NCBI RefSeq assembly: GCF_019130065.1
Contig: NZ_JAHSPG010000013.1
Coordinates: 372,001 to 436,000, forward strand
Length of the DNA stretch: 64,000 bases
Source: Pinibacter aurantiacus
GTDB lineage: Bacteria; Bacteroidota; Bacteroidia; Chitinophagales; Chitinophagaceae
Reading direction: 5' to 3'
Shown in pieces: positions 47,526 to 57,238 of this stretch (position 1 is its first letter; each line of letters opens with the position of its first letter). Made by a program: the position numbers and the translations under genes. The notes under the pieces are model-generated. The model saw only the letters and a list, made by a program, of their open reading frames with translations, did no database searches and was not told the origin of the DNA.

Positions 47526-48383
47526 TTATCCCAGATAAGCTTTTAAAGCATTGCTATAGCGTGCTTTTTGCAAGCGCTTGATAGCTCTTTCTTTAATCTG
47601 ACGGATACGCTCTTTTGTAAGATCATATTTTTGACCGATCTGCTCGATAGTAACACCATTTTCGCCATCAAGGCCAAAGTATGCGTTTACTATTTCAGCT
47701 TCGCGTGGGCTCAATGATTTCAAAATGCGGCGGATTTCATTTCTCAATGAATCCTGCATTACGTCATCATCAGTGTCATCGCTACCTTCAAGCAAATCAC
47801 CCATAGCTACATCTTCTGCTTCGTGAACCGGAGCGTCCAATGAAGTGTGACGGGTATTGCTTTGGAAAATGTTGTTGATCTCGGTTTCGCTCATTTCCAG
47901 GATCTCGGCAAGCTCTTCTGTAGAAGGCTCACGCTCGTGCTCCTGTTCGAACGCCATGTAAGCTTTATTTGCTTTATTATATGTACCAATTTTATTTTGC
48001 GGTAAGCGAACCAAACGACCCTGTTCTGCCAAAGCCTGCAAAATAGATTGACGGATCCACCAAACTGCGTAAGAAATGAATTTGAAACCCTTTGTTTCAT
48101 CAAAACGCTGAGCAGCCTTAATAAGACCCAGGTTACCTTCATTGATAAGATCACTTAAAGAAAGACCCTGGTGTTGATATTGTTTAGCCACAGAAACCAC
48201 GAAACGAAGGTTAGCTTGCACCAATTTGTCCAAAGCCCTCTGATCGCCCATTTTAATTCTCTGCGCCAGCACAGTTTCCTCTTCGGGAGTAATCATTGAG
48301 ATCTTAGAAATTTCCTGGAGATATTTTTCGACCGCCTGAGAATCCCGGTTTGTAATCTGCGTAGCAATTTTAAGTTGCCTCAT
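47526..48383 (-). CDS. rpoD: Primary (housekeeping) sigma factor, RpoD/SigA type
   Basis: 285 aa, the short form found in Bacteroidota without the non-conserved region. Region 1.2 at DSQAVEKYLQEISK; region 2 LVQANLRFVVSVAKQYQHQGL, GLIKAAQRFDETKGFKFISYAVWWIRQSI; region 3 IGTYNKANKAYM; region 4 LSPREAEIVNAYFGLDG and LTKERIRQIKERAIKRLQ. Recognises the atypical Bacteroidota promoters. Single gene with its own terminator. Confidence 0.95.
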   Translation of the reverse strand: MRQLKIATQITNRDSQAVEKYLQEISKISMITPEEETVLAQRIKMGDQRALDKLVQANLRFVVSVAKQYQHQGLSLSDLINEGNLGLIKAAQRFDETKGFKFISYAVWWIRQSILQALAEQGRLVRLPQNKIGTYNKANKAYMAFEQEHEREPSTEELAEILEMSETEINNIFQSNTRHTSLDAPVHEAEDVAMGDLLEGSDDTDDDVMQDSLRNEIRRILKSLSPREAEIVNAYFGLDGENGVTIEQIGQKYDLTKERIRQIKERAIKRLQKARYSNALKAYLG

Positions 48384-48564
48384 ATCTATCTATTGTATTA
48401 TTATATTGTTATAACATATGTATGACAGCATATGTTTGCCAAAAGTTGCGTTAAGAAAGGTTAAAAATTAACTGTACAATCAGGCACTATTTGCAAAGGT
48501 ACGATGCAAAAATTTATGTTCCTAGAAAATAACGCTTTTAGATCATTTTAAAATCGCACAGATG

Positions 48565-49827
48565 TTAACATTCAGTGAATTTTAACAAAACATTCCCAAT
48601 TGAACAGCTCAGGCAGCGCCTGCTTTCACAGTACTGCATTTTAAGCTCAAGTAAGCTTTGACTGTCAAATGCACAACTATTTTTCACACCACGTTCTTCA
48701 AATTTTTCCATAATTGCATTGTTTTCAGCAGGTAATTCCTGCATCCATTTCAACACTCTTTCTTTATGTATTTCCAGCGAATGAAAATTATCATACGCAA
48801 ACAGTAGAGGCCCCACTGTATTGATAATAATATTAATAATTGTGCCCTTGCCAAGCTTTTTCGGTTGGTACCTAGCAAGTTCATCTAACTTGTAGTGATA
48901 GTGCCAATAATCATTCGCCGTTACATTAAATAACATTAAAAGGTCCTCAATTGTTTCGGCATCAAGCAGTTGGGAGAACAAATGATTTGAACTTTGTATA
49001 AATGCAGCCAGTTGTGCCAGTCGTACCGTAGGAAATGAAGGTGGCCTCATGCGAAGGAAGTGAATCTGAACCTGTGGCCTCTGCAGGGTGTATTTTTTAC
49101 TTAAATACCGGTACTCTTTTTTAAGCATTTGGGGATAAGCTTCATCAAAATCATTTTCGAGGAAGCCGGCCTGCCCCAACAAAAGTGCTTCAAGTTGTTG
49201 AATGCTGTTCTTTTGCTTCGCCAAAATATTAATGGATACCGACCTGGCGACAATTTCAAAAGCTTCTGCATTTACCTTAATTCCAAAATTGCGGGCAATG
49301 AGCCACCAACAAACTTCTTCCCAATGATTATTTGATTCCTCCAACAATTTGAGAATGTGATCCGTTTTTCGTTTCATTCGTTCCACAAAAAGTCTGTCTT
49401 TCCACGTGAGCCAAATGATATCTTTTACGTGCTGAAGATTATTCGCACAGGGAACAAAGTCCTGCTGCTGCATTAAATGCTCATACCTGTTTAACAATAT
49501 GGAAGAAACGCGATGCTGCAGGACCAACACAGGCATATCTGAAGCTTCGAGATCGTTTTCCCAAACAACATGAAGAATAACATTTTTATAATTGGGATCG
49601 TTGTTGTGAGCATGCTTGTTCCAGTCAGAGGCTTTAATATGCAACTCTATATTGCCAGCCCAAAGCACATTGCCAATCTTAAGTTTTGCCTGCAAAAAAT
49701 CTGCACCCTGGTTTGTATTATAAATACCCGGTCCAATAACAGTGAGGGTTTCACCCTGCTCTATCTGCAATTGACTTCTATTAAAATACTGAAACTGCCA
49801 GATGAATTGAAGTAATCTTTCCGTCAT
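48565..49827 (-). CDS. DUF2851-family protein
   Basis: 420 aa, widely conserved in Bacteroidota. N-terminal MTERLLQFIWQFQYFNRSQL, then GPGIYNTNQGADFLQAKLKIG and WAGNIELHIKASDWNKHAH, which are family signatures, and a C-terminal Cys cluster CESRRCLSCSIGNVLL. The function of the family is unknown; the Cys pattern suggests metal binding. No signal peptide. Confidence 0.9.
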   Translation of the reverse strand: MTERLLQFIWQFQYFNRSQLQIEQGETLTVIGPGIYNTNQGADFLQAKLKIGNVLWAGNIELHIKASDWNKHAHNNDPNYKNVILHVVWENDLEASDMPVLVLQHRVSSILLNRYEHLMQQQDFVPCANNLQHVKDIIWLTWKDRLFVERMKRKTDHILKLLEESNNHWEEVCWWLIARNFGIKVNAEAFEIVARSVSINILAKQKNSIQQLEALLLGQAGFLENDFDEAYPQMLKKEYRYLSKKYTLQRPQVQIHFLRMRPPSFPTVRLAQLAAFIQSSNHLFSQLLDAETIEDLLMLFNVTANDYWHYHYKLDELARYQPKKLGKGTIINIIINTVGPLLFAYDNFHSLEIHKERVLKWMQELPAENNAIMEKFEERGVKNSCAFDSQSLLELKMQYCESRRCLSCSIGNVLLKFTEC

Positions 49828-49888
49828 AAAAATTTTGATTATGGCGGTAGATATTCAGTCCGGTTGAAATTTTGGGAAAGATTACTTC

Positions 49889-50040
49889 AATTTGAAAATG
49901 TGCCGATTTGAAAATTTGAAAATTGTTTCAGCGCACCTTTCCTTATTAAGTTGAACTAACCTTAAAGCAATAATAGTTTAAAATGGCCAATGAGGCACAG
50001 AATGAATTTTCAAATTTTCAAATCATTACATTTTCAAATT
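49889..50040. repeat. Near-perfect 37-bp inverted repeat of AATTTGAAAA words at the maf 3' end
   Basis: Arms 49889-49925 and 50004-50040 match at about 33 of 37 positions. On the minus strand the maf stop (ATTTGAAAATG) is inside the arm. Same word order as at 14769. Confidence 0.88.
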
Positions 50041-50597
50041 AGTTTGTGCAGCTCCTGCACAACCCTGCTCACCGGCAATCCCATGACGTTGTAAAAATCA
50101 CCGTGAATGGAACCGATTCCTACCACGCCGATCCACTCCTGGATAGCATAAGCGCCCGCTTTGTCGTAAGGTTGATATTTGTCAATGTAATATCTGATGT
50201 CGTCGTATGAAAGCGGATTAAATGTTACTTCAGTTGTGTTGGAAAAGACAATTTCTTTGTCGTCTTTTAAAATAACTACACCGGTAATAACCTGGTGTAC
50301 TCTTCCTTCAAGGCGGGTAAGAATTTCAATGGCATCTTCGCGGTCTTCCGGCTTGCCAATAATTTCATCATCGAGTACAACTACTGTATCTGCAGCAAGA
50401 ATGACGCGATCGTGACTTAGTTCGTTTTTAACAGCCAGTGCTTTGTTTCTTGCAATGAACACAGGTATATCTTCCGTGTGTAAACCATCCGGATAAGATT
50501 CGTCGGTATCTTTTACAATCACGTCAAAAGGAATTTCTGCCCATTCGAGCAATTGCTTTCTGCGCGGAGATTGTGAGGCCAAAACAATTCTTTCCAT
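50034..50597 (-). CDS. maf: Maf-like nucleoside triphosphate pyrophosphatase
   Basis: 187 aa. Maf/Ham1-type: ASQSPRRKQLLEWAEI (residues 7-22), VILAADTVVVLDDEIIGKPED (65-85), and YIDKYQPYDKAGAYAIQEWIG. Hydrolyses nucleoside triphosphates such as dTTP/UTP or modified nucleotides. Its start codon overlaps the last base of the prenyltransferase stop, so the two are translationally coupled. Confidence 0.92.
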   Translation of the reverse strand: MERIVLASQSPRRKQLLEWAEIPFDVIVKDTDESYPDGLHTEDIPVFIARNKALAVKNELSHDRVILAADTVVVLDDEIIGKPEDREDAIEILTRLEGRVHQVITGVVILKDDKEIVFSNTTEVTFNPLSYDDIRYYIDKYQPYDKAGAYAIQEWIGVVGIGSIHGDFYNVMGLPVSRVVQELHKLI

Positions 50598-51559
50598 TAC
50601 ATATACAGTTTAAAAAATAAAATGGACAAAATGCCGGTGAGCATCACCAATTTGATGTAGCTGCTCACTTTGTGATAATCTTTTGAATTTACTGCTCTAT
50701 ATAAATGTTTAAACAGGTATAACAAAGGCAATACTATAAATATAAAACAATATACCGCGCCAAGCCACCAGCCTTTCATCAATCCATATACTTGCACGAT
50801 GCCGGTAGAAAAAGTTAAAACAATAAGCCAGACCGCCACGAAGACTTTTGATGCAGGAATGCCCCAAACTATCGGCATGGTTTTGCAACCATATTTTTCA
50901 TCTCCTTCCATGTCTTCCATGTCCTTCACAACTTCCCTTATTAATGAAATGATAAAAGCAAATCCTGCGTAAATGGTAGCAAACTTAAATAAACGGGTAA
51001 TTTTTGTCTGGTACAATATTTTAAATTCCGGCGACCAGTTCCAGTACATCACTCTCACTTCTCCGAAATATAAAACAAGTACCACCCATGCCGTTAGCAC
51101 AGATATGATGACATTGCCTATGAGCAGCTTTTTTTTGAAGGTGGTGGAATAAGTCAGCAACAACAACACACAGGCAAGATTTGCAAAGCCCAATAGAATG
51201 TTGCCAATTTTAAATCCTACATAAAATGCAATGATGACACCGATGGCAGATAACAATAAATGCCACACGATGGCCCATCGTCTTTTTATAACTTTTTGAA
51301 TAACGATGGCGTTCGGCTTGTTAACCTGGTCTATGTTAAGATCGAAATAATCGTTAATGATATATCCCGCCGCTGCAATGGTAACGGAAGATGCAACAAT
51401 CAGCCAGAATAGGAATGTTGAAATTTTATTAAGATCAACATCGGCAGGACTTTTAAATATGGGCAAGACAATGCAATAATAAAACAACACTTGAGTGACA
51501 ACGATAAAAACCAGGTTTGGCCAGCGAATGAGTCGAAAAAAGGCTCCAATTAGCTTCAA
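50597..51559 (-). CDS. UbiA-family prenyltransferase, geranylgeranylglycerol-phosphate geranylgeranyltransferase-like
   Basis: 320 aa with 8-9 membrane helices. First Asp-rich motif NDYFDLNIDQVNKPN (about 68-82), second region LIREVVKDMEDMEGDEKYG with Asp-rich DMEDMEGD. This branch is annotated by homology with archaeal DGGGP synthase and occurs widely in Bacteroidota, where the true substrate is less certain. Other UbiA roles (menaquinone, haem) are possible. Downstream maf overlaps by one base. Confidence 0.85.
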   Translation of the reverse strand: MKLIGAFFRLIRWPNLVFIVVTQVLFYYCIVLPIFKSPADVDLNKISTFLFWLIVASSVTIAAAGYIINDYFDLNIDQVNKPNAIVIQKVIKRRWAIVWHLLLSAIGVIIAFYVGFKIGNILLGFANLACVLLLLTYSTTFKKKLLIGNVIISVLTAWVVLVLYFGEVRVMYWNWSPEFKILYQTKITRLFKFATIYAGFAFIISLIREVVKDMEDMEGDEKYGCKTMPIVWGIPASKVFVAVWLIVLTFSTGIVQVYGLMKGWWLGAVYCFIFIVLPLLYLFKHLYRAVNSKDYHKVSSYIKLVMLTGILSILFFKLYM

Positions 51560-51623
51560 GGATAGTATTTGTTTAGGGTAAATTTAATTTCTTTTTTGGA
51601 TATTATACATTCGCGAATCGTAC

Positions 51624-51757
51624 GGGCGAATTGCATTCGCTCCTGGTCGACCCTCAGTCAACCAGCTATAAGACTGCGTGTAATGTTTTTAAATTAAACT
51701 GGCCGATAAATAGCGACTCACCGTTTATGAAGCAGGGCGAATGCGATTCGCCCCTAC
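51624..51757. repeat. Two GGGCGAAT palindromes, the second holding the kdsC stop
   Basis: 51624-51642 is a diverged copy (GGGCGAAT, TGC, ATTCGCTC). 51735-51753 is perfect (GGGCGAAT, GCG, ATTCGCCC), followed by CTAC at 51754-51757; on the minus strand CGGTAG gives the last Arg codon and the stop of kdsC. Confidence 0.88.
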
Positions 51758-52275
51758 CGGCTTTGTAATGACACATCAATATGCCAATCGCCGCGCAATT
51801 TCATTACTTTTTCAATTACATCACGAACGCAGCCACGACCGCCTGCCAACGGTGATATATATGCGGCAATATGTTTTATTTCCCCAACGGCATCTGAAGG
51901 CGCGCACGCTATTCCGGACTCTTTCATTACCTCATAGTCTGGAATATCATCCCCCATGTATAAAATTTCTTCTTTCTTGATACCGTTGCGATTCATGTAA
52001 TCATGCAAAATTTCAATTTTGTTTTCCACTTTAAGAAAAACATCTTTTATACCAAGCTTTGTCAGGCGAATGGTCACCGCCTCCGAGGCGCCACCGGAAA
52101 TGATCACAATTTTGTATCCTTTCTTAATTGCAAGTTGCATCGCATAACCATCCTTTGTGTTCATGGCTCGTGCCATTTGTCCATCTTCAAGCAGCAGAAT
52201 ACTTCCATCCGTTAAAACACCGTCTACATCCAGCACAAATGTTGTAATCTTCGAAAACCTGTTTAATAAGCTCAT
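51754..52275 (-). CDS. kdsC: KdsC-type HAD phosphatase
   Basis: 173 aa. Motif I LDVDGVLTDGSI with Asp16 and Asp18, motif II ISGGASEAV, motif III MGDDIPDYEVM, and GGRGCVRDVIEKVM: the canonical set for 3-deoxy-D-manno-octulosonate-8-phosphate phosphatase. Removes phosphate from KDO-8-P in lipopolysaccharide core synthesis. The final residues (LQSR) and TAG stop are contributed by the palindrome. Confidence 0.93.
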   Translation of the reverse strand: MSLLNRFSKITTFVLDVDGVLTDGSILLLEDGQMARAMNTKDGYAMQLAIKKGYKIVIISGGASEAVTIRLTKLGIKDVFLKVENKIEILHDYMNRNGIKKEEILYMGDDIPDYEVMKESGIACAPSDAVGEIKHIAAYISPLAGGRGCVRDVIEKVMKLRGDWHIDVSLQSR

Positions 52276-52604
52276 TTATTCAATTTGAAAATTTGAAAAA
52301 TTCCTGCCCGACCGGTCATTCAGGCGGGGAAAATTTGAAAATTTCCTAGGTAGAGTCATTTCGCATTTTCATCCGTCGCTCGCCTGTTCCGCAGAGGCTG
52401 CAAAGTAATCTGAATAACTGAATAATTGAATGATTGAATCATTGAATTATTCAGTAAATGATGAAAGTCAATTACGCGCCATCAGTTATTCAGTCATTCA
52501 GTTATTCAGTTATTTCTCTTTGGCTATAGTTTAACAATTACCACTACCCTATTTTTTAAACCTGCAAACAAATGTGGAATCCTATTTATAGAAAATTTAC
52601 CATT
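52276..52604. other. 329-bp intergenic region with repeat words
   Basis: 52278-52338 contains TTTGAAAA words and the GC-rich piece CCTGCCCGACCGGTCATTCA. 52408-52455 and 52489-52523 are complementary arms of AATAACTGAATAACTG / CAGTTATTCAGTTATT. No gene seen. Confidence 0.7.
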
Positions 52605-53204
52605 ATGAAAAAGATTCTACTTACAGCCATTTTAATCAGTACTGCCATCATATTTAAAGCAAATGCACAAGTAACAATAAGCGCAAGCATAAACATCGGC
52701 AACCAACCTATGTGGGGACCTTCCGGTTACGACCACGTAGATTATTACTACCTGCCAGATGTGGACATGTACTACTACGTACCAACCCAACAGTTTGTTT
52801 ACTTCCAAAACAATCAATGGGTATTCAACAGCAGTCTTCCTTATGCATGCAGGAACTTTGACCTTTACCACTCATACAAGGTTGTGGTGAATGAACCAAG
52901 ACCTTACATGAACAACACATACTATCGTACCAGGTATGCTAACTATAGAAACTGGAACCAACCTCAGCCAATGTGGCGCGATTACCCAGGCAGAGCGGAT
53001 TATGGCAAATACAATAATCCATACCCTGTACGCAGAGATGTTTATGGAAATGCAGATCACAACAGGGGAAACGAAAACTGGCGCGATAACGGCCGCAGAG
53101 GCAATGGAAAATGGGATCGTGATAATGACCAGAGAGGCAATGGAAACCAGGGGCATGACAATGGTCGAAGAGGTAATGACAAACGTGATGACAGAAGGTT
53201 CTAG
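52605..53204 (+). CDS. Secreted low-complexity protein with basic Arg/Gly/Asn tail
   Basis: 199 aa from the ATG at 52605. Signal peptide (MKKILLTAILISTAIIFKANAQ). A compact Tyr-rich segment (YYYLPDVDMYYYVPTQQFVYF, split over about 40-70), then a tail of RRGNGKWDRDN/RGNGN repeats rich in Arg, Asn, Gly and Asp (about 140-199). Similar secreted proteins occur in Bacteroidota, but the function is unknown; the tail could bind nucleic acid or anionic polymer. Confidence 0.75.
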   Translation: MKKILLTAILISTAIIFKANAQVTISASINIGNQPMWGPSGYDHVDYYYLPDVDMYYYVPTQQFVYFQNNQWVFNSSLPYACRNFDLYHSYKVVVNEPRPYMNNTYYRTRYANYRNWNQPQPMWRDYPGRADYGKYNNPYPVRRDVYGNADHNRGNENWRDNGRRGNGKWDRDNDQRGNGNQGHDNGRRGNDKRDDRRF

Positions 53205-53212
53205 GACAAAAG

Positions 53213-53239
53213 GACCCCGCTAAAAACGGGGTCTTTTTT
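53213..53239 (+). terminator. Intrinsic terminator
   Basis: GACCCCG, loop CTAAAAA, CGGGGTC followed by TTTTTT, 9 bp after the stop of the secreted protein gene. Confidence 0.92.
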
Positions 53240-53269
53240 ATTTTAATATAGCAGTCATTATGGCGGAGA

Positions 53270-53323
53270 GGCTTCGACAAGCTCAGTCCCGATCGTATTA
53301 TCGGGACCGAGCTTGTCGAAGCC
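53270..53323. repeat. 24-bp near-perfect hairpin with GGCTTCGACAAGCTC arms
   Basis: Arms 53270-53293 and 53300-53323 with one mismatch and a 6-nt loop. The GCTTCGACAAGCTC word is a dispersed hairpin repeat seen in many bacterial genomes (from memory); only this copy lies in the window. Confidence 0.85.
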
Positions 53324-53412
53324 TTTGTTTAAGCAAACAGCAACAACTCCCTTGAAAGTTGATTAGATTTGCAGAGAGTTTTTTTGATCAACCAACCCTC
53401 TGTTTTGTAAAT

Positions 53413-54099
53413 ATGGATTTGAAGAAACATTATGAAAACCTGTGGTACAAAGCACTTGGAAAATTTAAACAGGGCGCTTTTGAATATGACCATCTGATTG
53501 ACTCCGACAGTGATAAAAGATTCGGCATTTCGCTTATTGCAAGGCCGTCGGAGGAAGTAAAAAGAAAAGTGCAACATATGTTTGAAGAGTTGCGCAAACT
53601 TGAGCCGGACCAATATTTTTATCCTTCTTCCGAAATCCACATTACAGTGCTGTCCATCATTTCGGCTTATGATGGCTTTTCATTAAAGAACATCAATCCA
53701 CAAGATTATATTAATGTAGTTGAGGCGGGCTTGCACAATAGAAAAGCATTCGACGTTCATTTTCACGGTATCACAGCCTCTCCTTCATGTATCTTATTAC
53801 AAGGATTTCCACAAAACGATGAACTTCATATAATCCGCTGCCGTTTGCGCGAACTGTTTAATAACGCTGGTTTGCAGGAATCGATCGACAAAAGATATTC
53901 TATTATTACTGCTCATTCAACGGTCGTTCGCTTTAGAAAAAAAATTGCCGATCACCATGCGCTTATTAATAAATTGAAAACTTTTCGAAACATGGATTTC
54001 GGCAAATGCCGCATCAGCGAAATAGAGCTGGTTTGCAATGACTGGTATCAGCGAAAAGAAAAAAGCAAATTGCTCCACACCTTTTTCTTACCTGAATAA
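53413..54099 (+). CDS. 2H phosphoesterase (2'-5' RNA ligase superfamily)
   Basis: 228 aa from the ATG at 53413 (MDLKKHYENLW); the frame upstream to 53359 has no coding support. Two His-x-Thr motifs, EIHITVLSII and TAHSTVVRF, form the 2H active site. Family members cleave or ligate cyclic phosphates in RNA or nucleotides. Substrate unknown. Cytoplasmic. Confidence 0.85.
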   Translation: MDLKKHYENLWYKALGKFKQGAFEYDHLIDSDSDKRFGISLIARPSEEVKRKVQHMFEELRKLEPDQYFYPSSEIHITVLSIISAYDGFSLKNINPQDYINVVEAGLHNRKAFDVHFHGITASPSCILLQGFPQNDELHIIRCRLRELFNNAGLQESIDKRYSIITAHSTVVRFRKKIADHHALINKLKTFRNMDFGKCRISEIELVCNDWYQRKEKSKLLHTFFLPE

Positions 54100-54171
54100 A
54101 TTTTTATCTTCGGGCCACGCGATTTCCAATCGCCCAACCTTCACAATTGGCGATTCGCTATTTGTGAAGGA

Positions 54172-54194
54172 GGGCGAATGCGATTCGCCCCTAC
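54172..54194. repeat. GGGCGAAT palindrome (isolated copy)
   Basis: GGGCGAAT, GCG, ATTCGCCC, CTAC, 73 bp after the 2H phosphoesterase stop and upstream of the methyltransferase start; not in a stop codon here. Confidence 0.88.
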
Positions 54195-54264
54195 ATTGCC
54201 TGCCGTTTTAAACAACATTATTGATGGTCATTGCTATGTGCATTGGCAGGCAAACAACCTTACT

Positions 54265-54823
54265 ATGTCAAATATTTTCACACTTACTTACCTTATCTGG
54301 TTTGTCTCGGAAATCGTATTGAACAGGCTGCGACAATCGGCGCCTTCCGACAAAAAGAGCGAAGACAAAAGTTCCCTCGCCACTATTTGGATCACCATTT
54401 TTATGGTCATTCCGCTGAGCGTTTTCATCGCCACTTATTTCCGTGCGCCTATTTTTCGAAATGAGAGTTACGAATATCTCGGATTGATTGTAATCGGAAT
54501 TGGCATTGTCGTCAGATTCATTGCAGTGAATTCTTTAGGCAAATTCTTTACGGTAGAAGTTACTATCCGGAAGGATCATCAACTTAAGAAAGACGGTTTT
54601 TACAAAATCGTTCGTCACCCGTCTTATGCCGGTTCTATTTTATCTTTTGTTGGATTTGGCATCTCGCTAAACAACTGGATCAGCCTCTTTGTAGTCACCA
54701 TTGCCGTTTTTACCGCTTTCATGAAGCGCATCCGCGTTGAGGAAACTGTTCTTCAAAATCAATTCGGAGAGGAATATACGAAGTATGCGAAGAAGACTTA
54801 TAGGTTGATACCTTGGGTTTATT

Positions 54824-54825
<2 letters not shown>
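54265..54825 (+). CDS. Isoprenylcysteine carboxyl methyltransferase-like membrane protein
   Basis: 186 aa from the ATG at 54265 (MSNIFTLTYLIWF); a frame extends to 54178 but through the palindrome. 4-5 membrane helices and the family signature at KDGFYKIVRHPSYAGSILSF (about 110-129), with RVEETVLQNQFGEEYTKYAKKTYRLIPW at the C-terminus. ICMT/PEMT-like methyltransferases use SAM; bacterial substrates are unknown. Its stop TAG begins the TTGAGAG repeat. Confidence 0.83.
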
Positions 54826-55823
<998 letters not shown>

Positions 55824-55857
55824 AAAAAGGCTTTTGTGATGTTTAAACTTACTAAAT

Positions 55858-55978
55858 AATAATTGAATAACTGAGTAACTGAATAACTGAAGGTCCTTTG
55901 CGCAACTTTCCTCCGTAATTCAATTATTCAGAAATGCAACGATCAATTATTCAGTTACTCAGTTATTCAGTTACTCAG
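55858..55978. repeat. AATAACTGAGTAACTG inverted repeat
   Basis: Left arm 55858-55893, right arm 55939-55978; words AATAACTGAATAACTG as at 52408. On the minus strand the DUF6702 stop (TTTTAGGGACTGAGTAACTG) is adjacent. Confidence 0.85.
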
Positions 55979-55981
55979 TCC

Positions 55982-56554
55982 CTAAAACTCAAACTTCGCC
56001 ACACTCTCCGGTTTATTCAACCTGGTGCTTTTTCTCGCACCATTCACTGTTACGTGCATAAGGCTGATTTGGGAATCGAATTCTTCAAACAGCAACGTAT
56101 TTTTTATTTCCAATTGTTTTACAGAAGGCACGTTGTTTACCTGCAAATAGCACCACGCCGCTTCACTCTCTTTTTCAAAACCTACAAATTGTAGTGACAC
56201 CGGTTTGCCATCCACCTTTAATTGAAGGTGACTGTTCAGGTAATCGCTGATCAGCTTATCTACTTTTGCCTTATCTTTTACATTGTTAAGATCTACTTGT
56301 GTTTTGGTCACATCCCGTAATGTTTTTTCGAAATCATCCAGGAACATTTTACAACTAATTTCAAGTGTTTTGTCCTTTGCGTTGTGGTTGATTTCTGTAA
56401 CGCTTATATAAAACGGATGGTTTGTTGCTGGCTTTCCGGAGCTTTCTAGAACCTCTTTGTTCTTGTGGCCAGCAGCAAGCAAGTCATTGCCCGTCACCGA
56501 ACAAATAACAAATAAACACAATAAGAGCTGCCATTTATAAAATCTATTCGCCAT
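55982..56554 (-). CDS. DUF6702-family secreted protein
   Basis: 190 aa with signal segment (about 8-27, LLCLFVICSVTGNDLLAAG). Contains the family core HPFYISVTEINHNAKDKTLEISCKMFLDDFEKTLR (46-80). Function unknown; usually encoded next to HupE/UreJ-type and M1-peptidase genes in Bacteroidota, as here. Confidence 0.8.
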   Translation of the reverse strand: MANRFYKWQLLLCLFVICSVTGNDLLAAGHKNKEVLESSGKPATNHPFYISVTEINHNAKDKTLEISCKMFLDDFEKTLRDVTKTQVDLNNVKDKAKVDKLISDYLNSHLQLKVDGKPVSLQFVGFEKESEAAWCYLQVNNVPSVKQLEIKNTLLFEEFDSQISLMHVTVNGARKSTRLNKPESVAKFEF

Positions 56555-56604
56555 TTAAAAACTAATTTACAGGGTAACAAAAGTCTTGATTATTTTCAAA
56601 TCTT

Positions 56605-57201
56605 ATGCTGGATTTTAATCTTTACTTCAAATTAGGCATTGACCATATTCTTACATGGGAGGCGATGGATCATATTTTGTTTGTTGCCGCATTATGCCTC
56701 CGCTACACATGGAAAGATTGGCGAAAAGTGGCGGTTTTGGTTACAGCCTTTACCATCGGGCACTCCATCACTTTGGCACTGAGCACTTTAGGCATTCTCA
56801 CCATCAACACAAAATGGATCGAATTTTTGATTCCAATAACCATCATTTGCACAGCAATCAATAATCTGCTTCAAAAACCCGGTACTGCCAATAAAAAGCT
56901 GCCGCTCATTTATTTTTTTGCACTATTCTTTGGTATGATACACGGTATGGCTTACGCTACCACATTGCTTTCATTGGAAGGTACGGAAGGGCTTGTGGCG
57001 CATTTGTTTGCTTTTAATCTTGGAATAGAAGTTGCTCAATTACTGGTAGTAGCAATTGTTTTGGCACTTTCGCATGTAGTAGTGAACATCGCTAAGCTGC
57101 CCGCTCAACGATGGCTGCAGGTAATTTCTATAATAATATTGATTTTTTCCTGTAAAATGGCATTTGAACGGTTGCCTGAATTATATTTGAAAACTGCATA
57201 A
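56605..57201 (+). CDS. HupE/UreJ-family membrane protein
   Basis: 198 aa with 6 membrane helices. DHILTWEAMDHILFVAALCL (about 13-32) with the conserved His-rich start, FTIGHSITLALSTLG and FGMIHGMAYATTLL are typical of HupE/UreJ proteins, which are suggested nickel/cobalt permeases. Divergent from DUF6702 (50 bp apart) and 37 bp upstream of the M1 peptidase, likely co-transcribed with it. Confidence 0.85.
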   Translation: MLDFNLYFKLGIDHILTWEAMDHILFVAALCLRYTWKDWRKVAVLVTAFTIGHSITLALSTLGILTINTKWIEFLIPITIICTAINNLLQKPGTANKKLPLIYFFALFFGMIHGMAYATTLLSLEGTEGLVAHLFAFNLGIEVAQLLVVAIVLALSHVVVNIAKLPAQRWLQVISIIILIFSCKMAFERLPELYLKTA

Positions 57202-57238
57202 AACGTTTAACCTTTTTTCAGACTGAAACTAAATAAAC

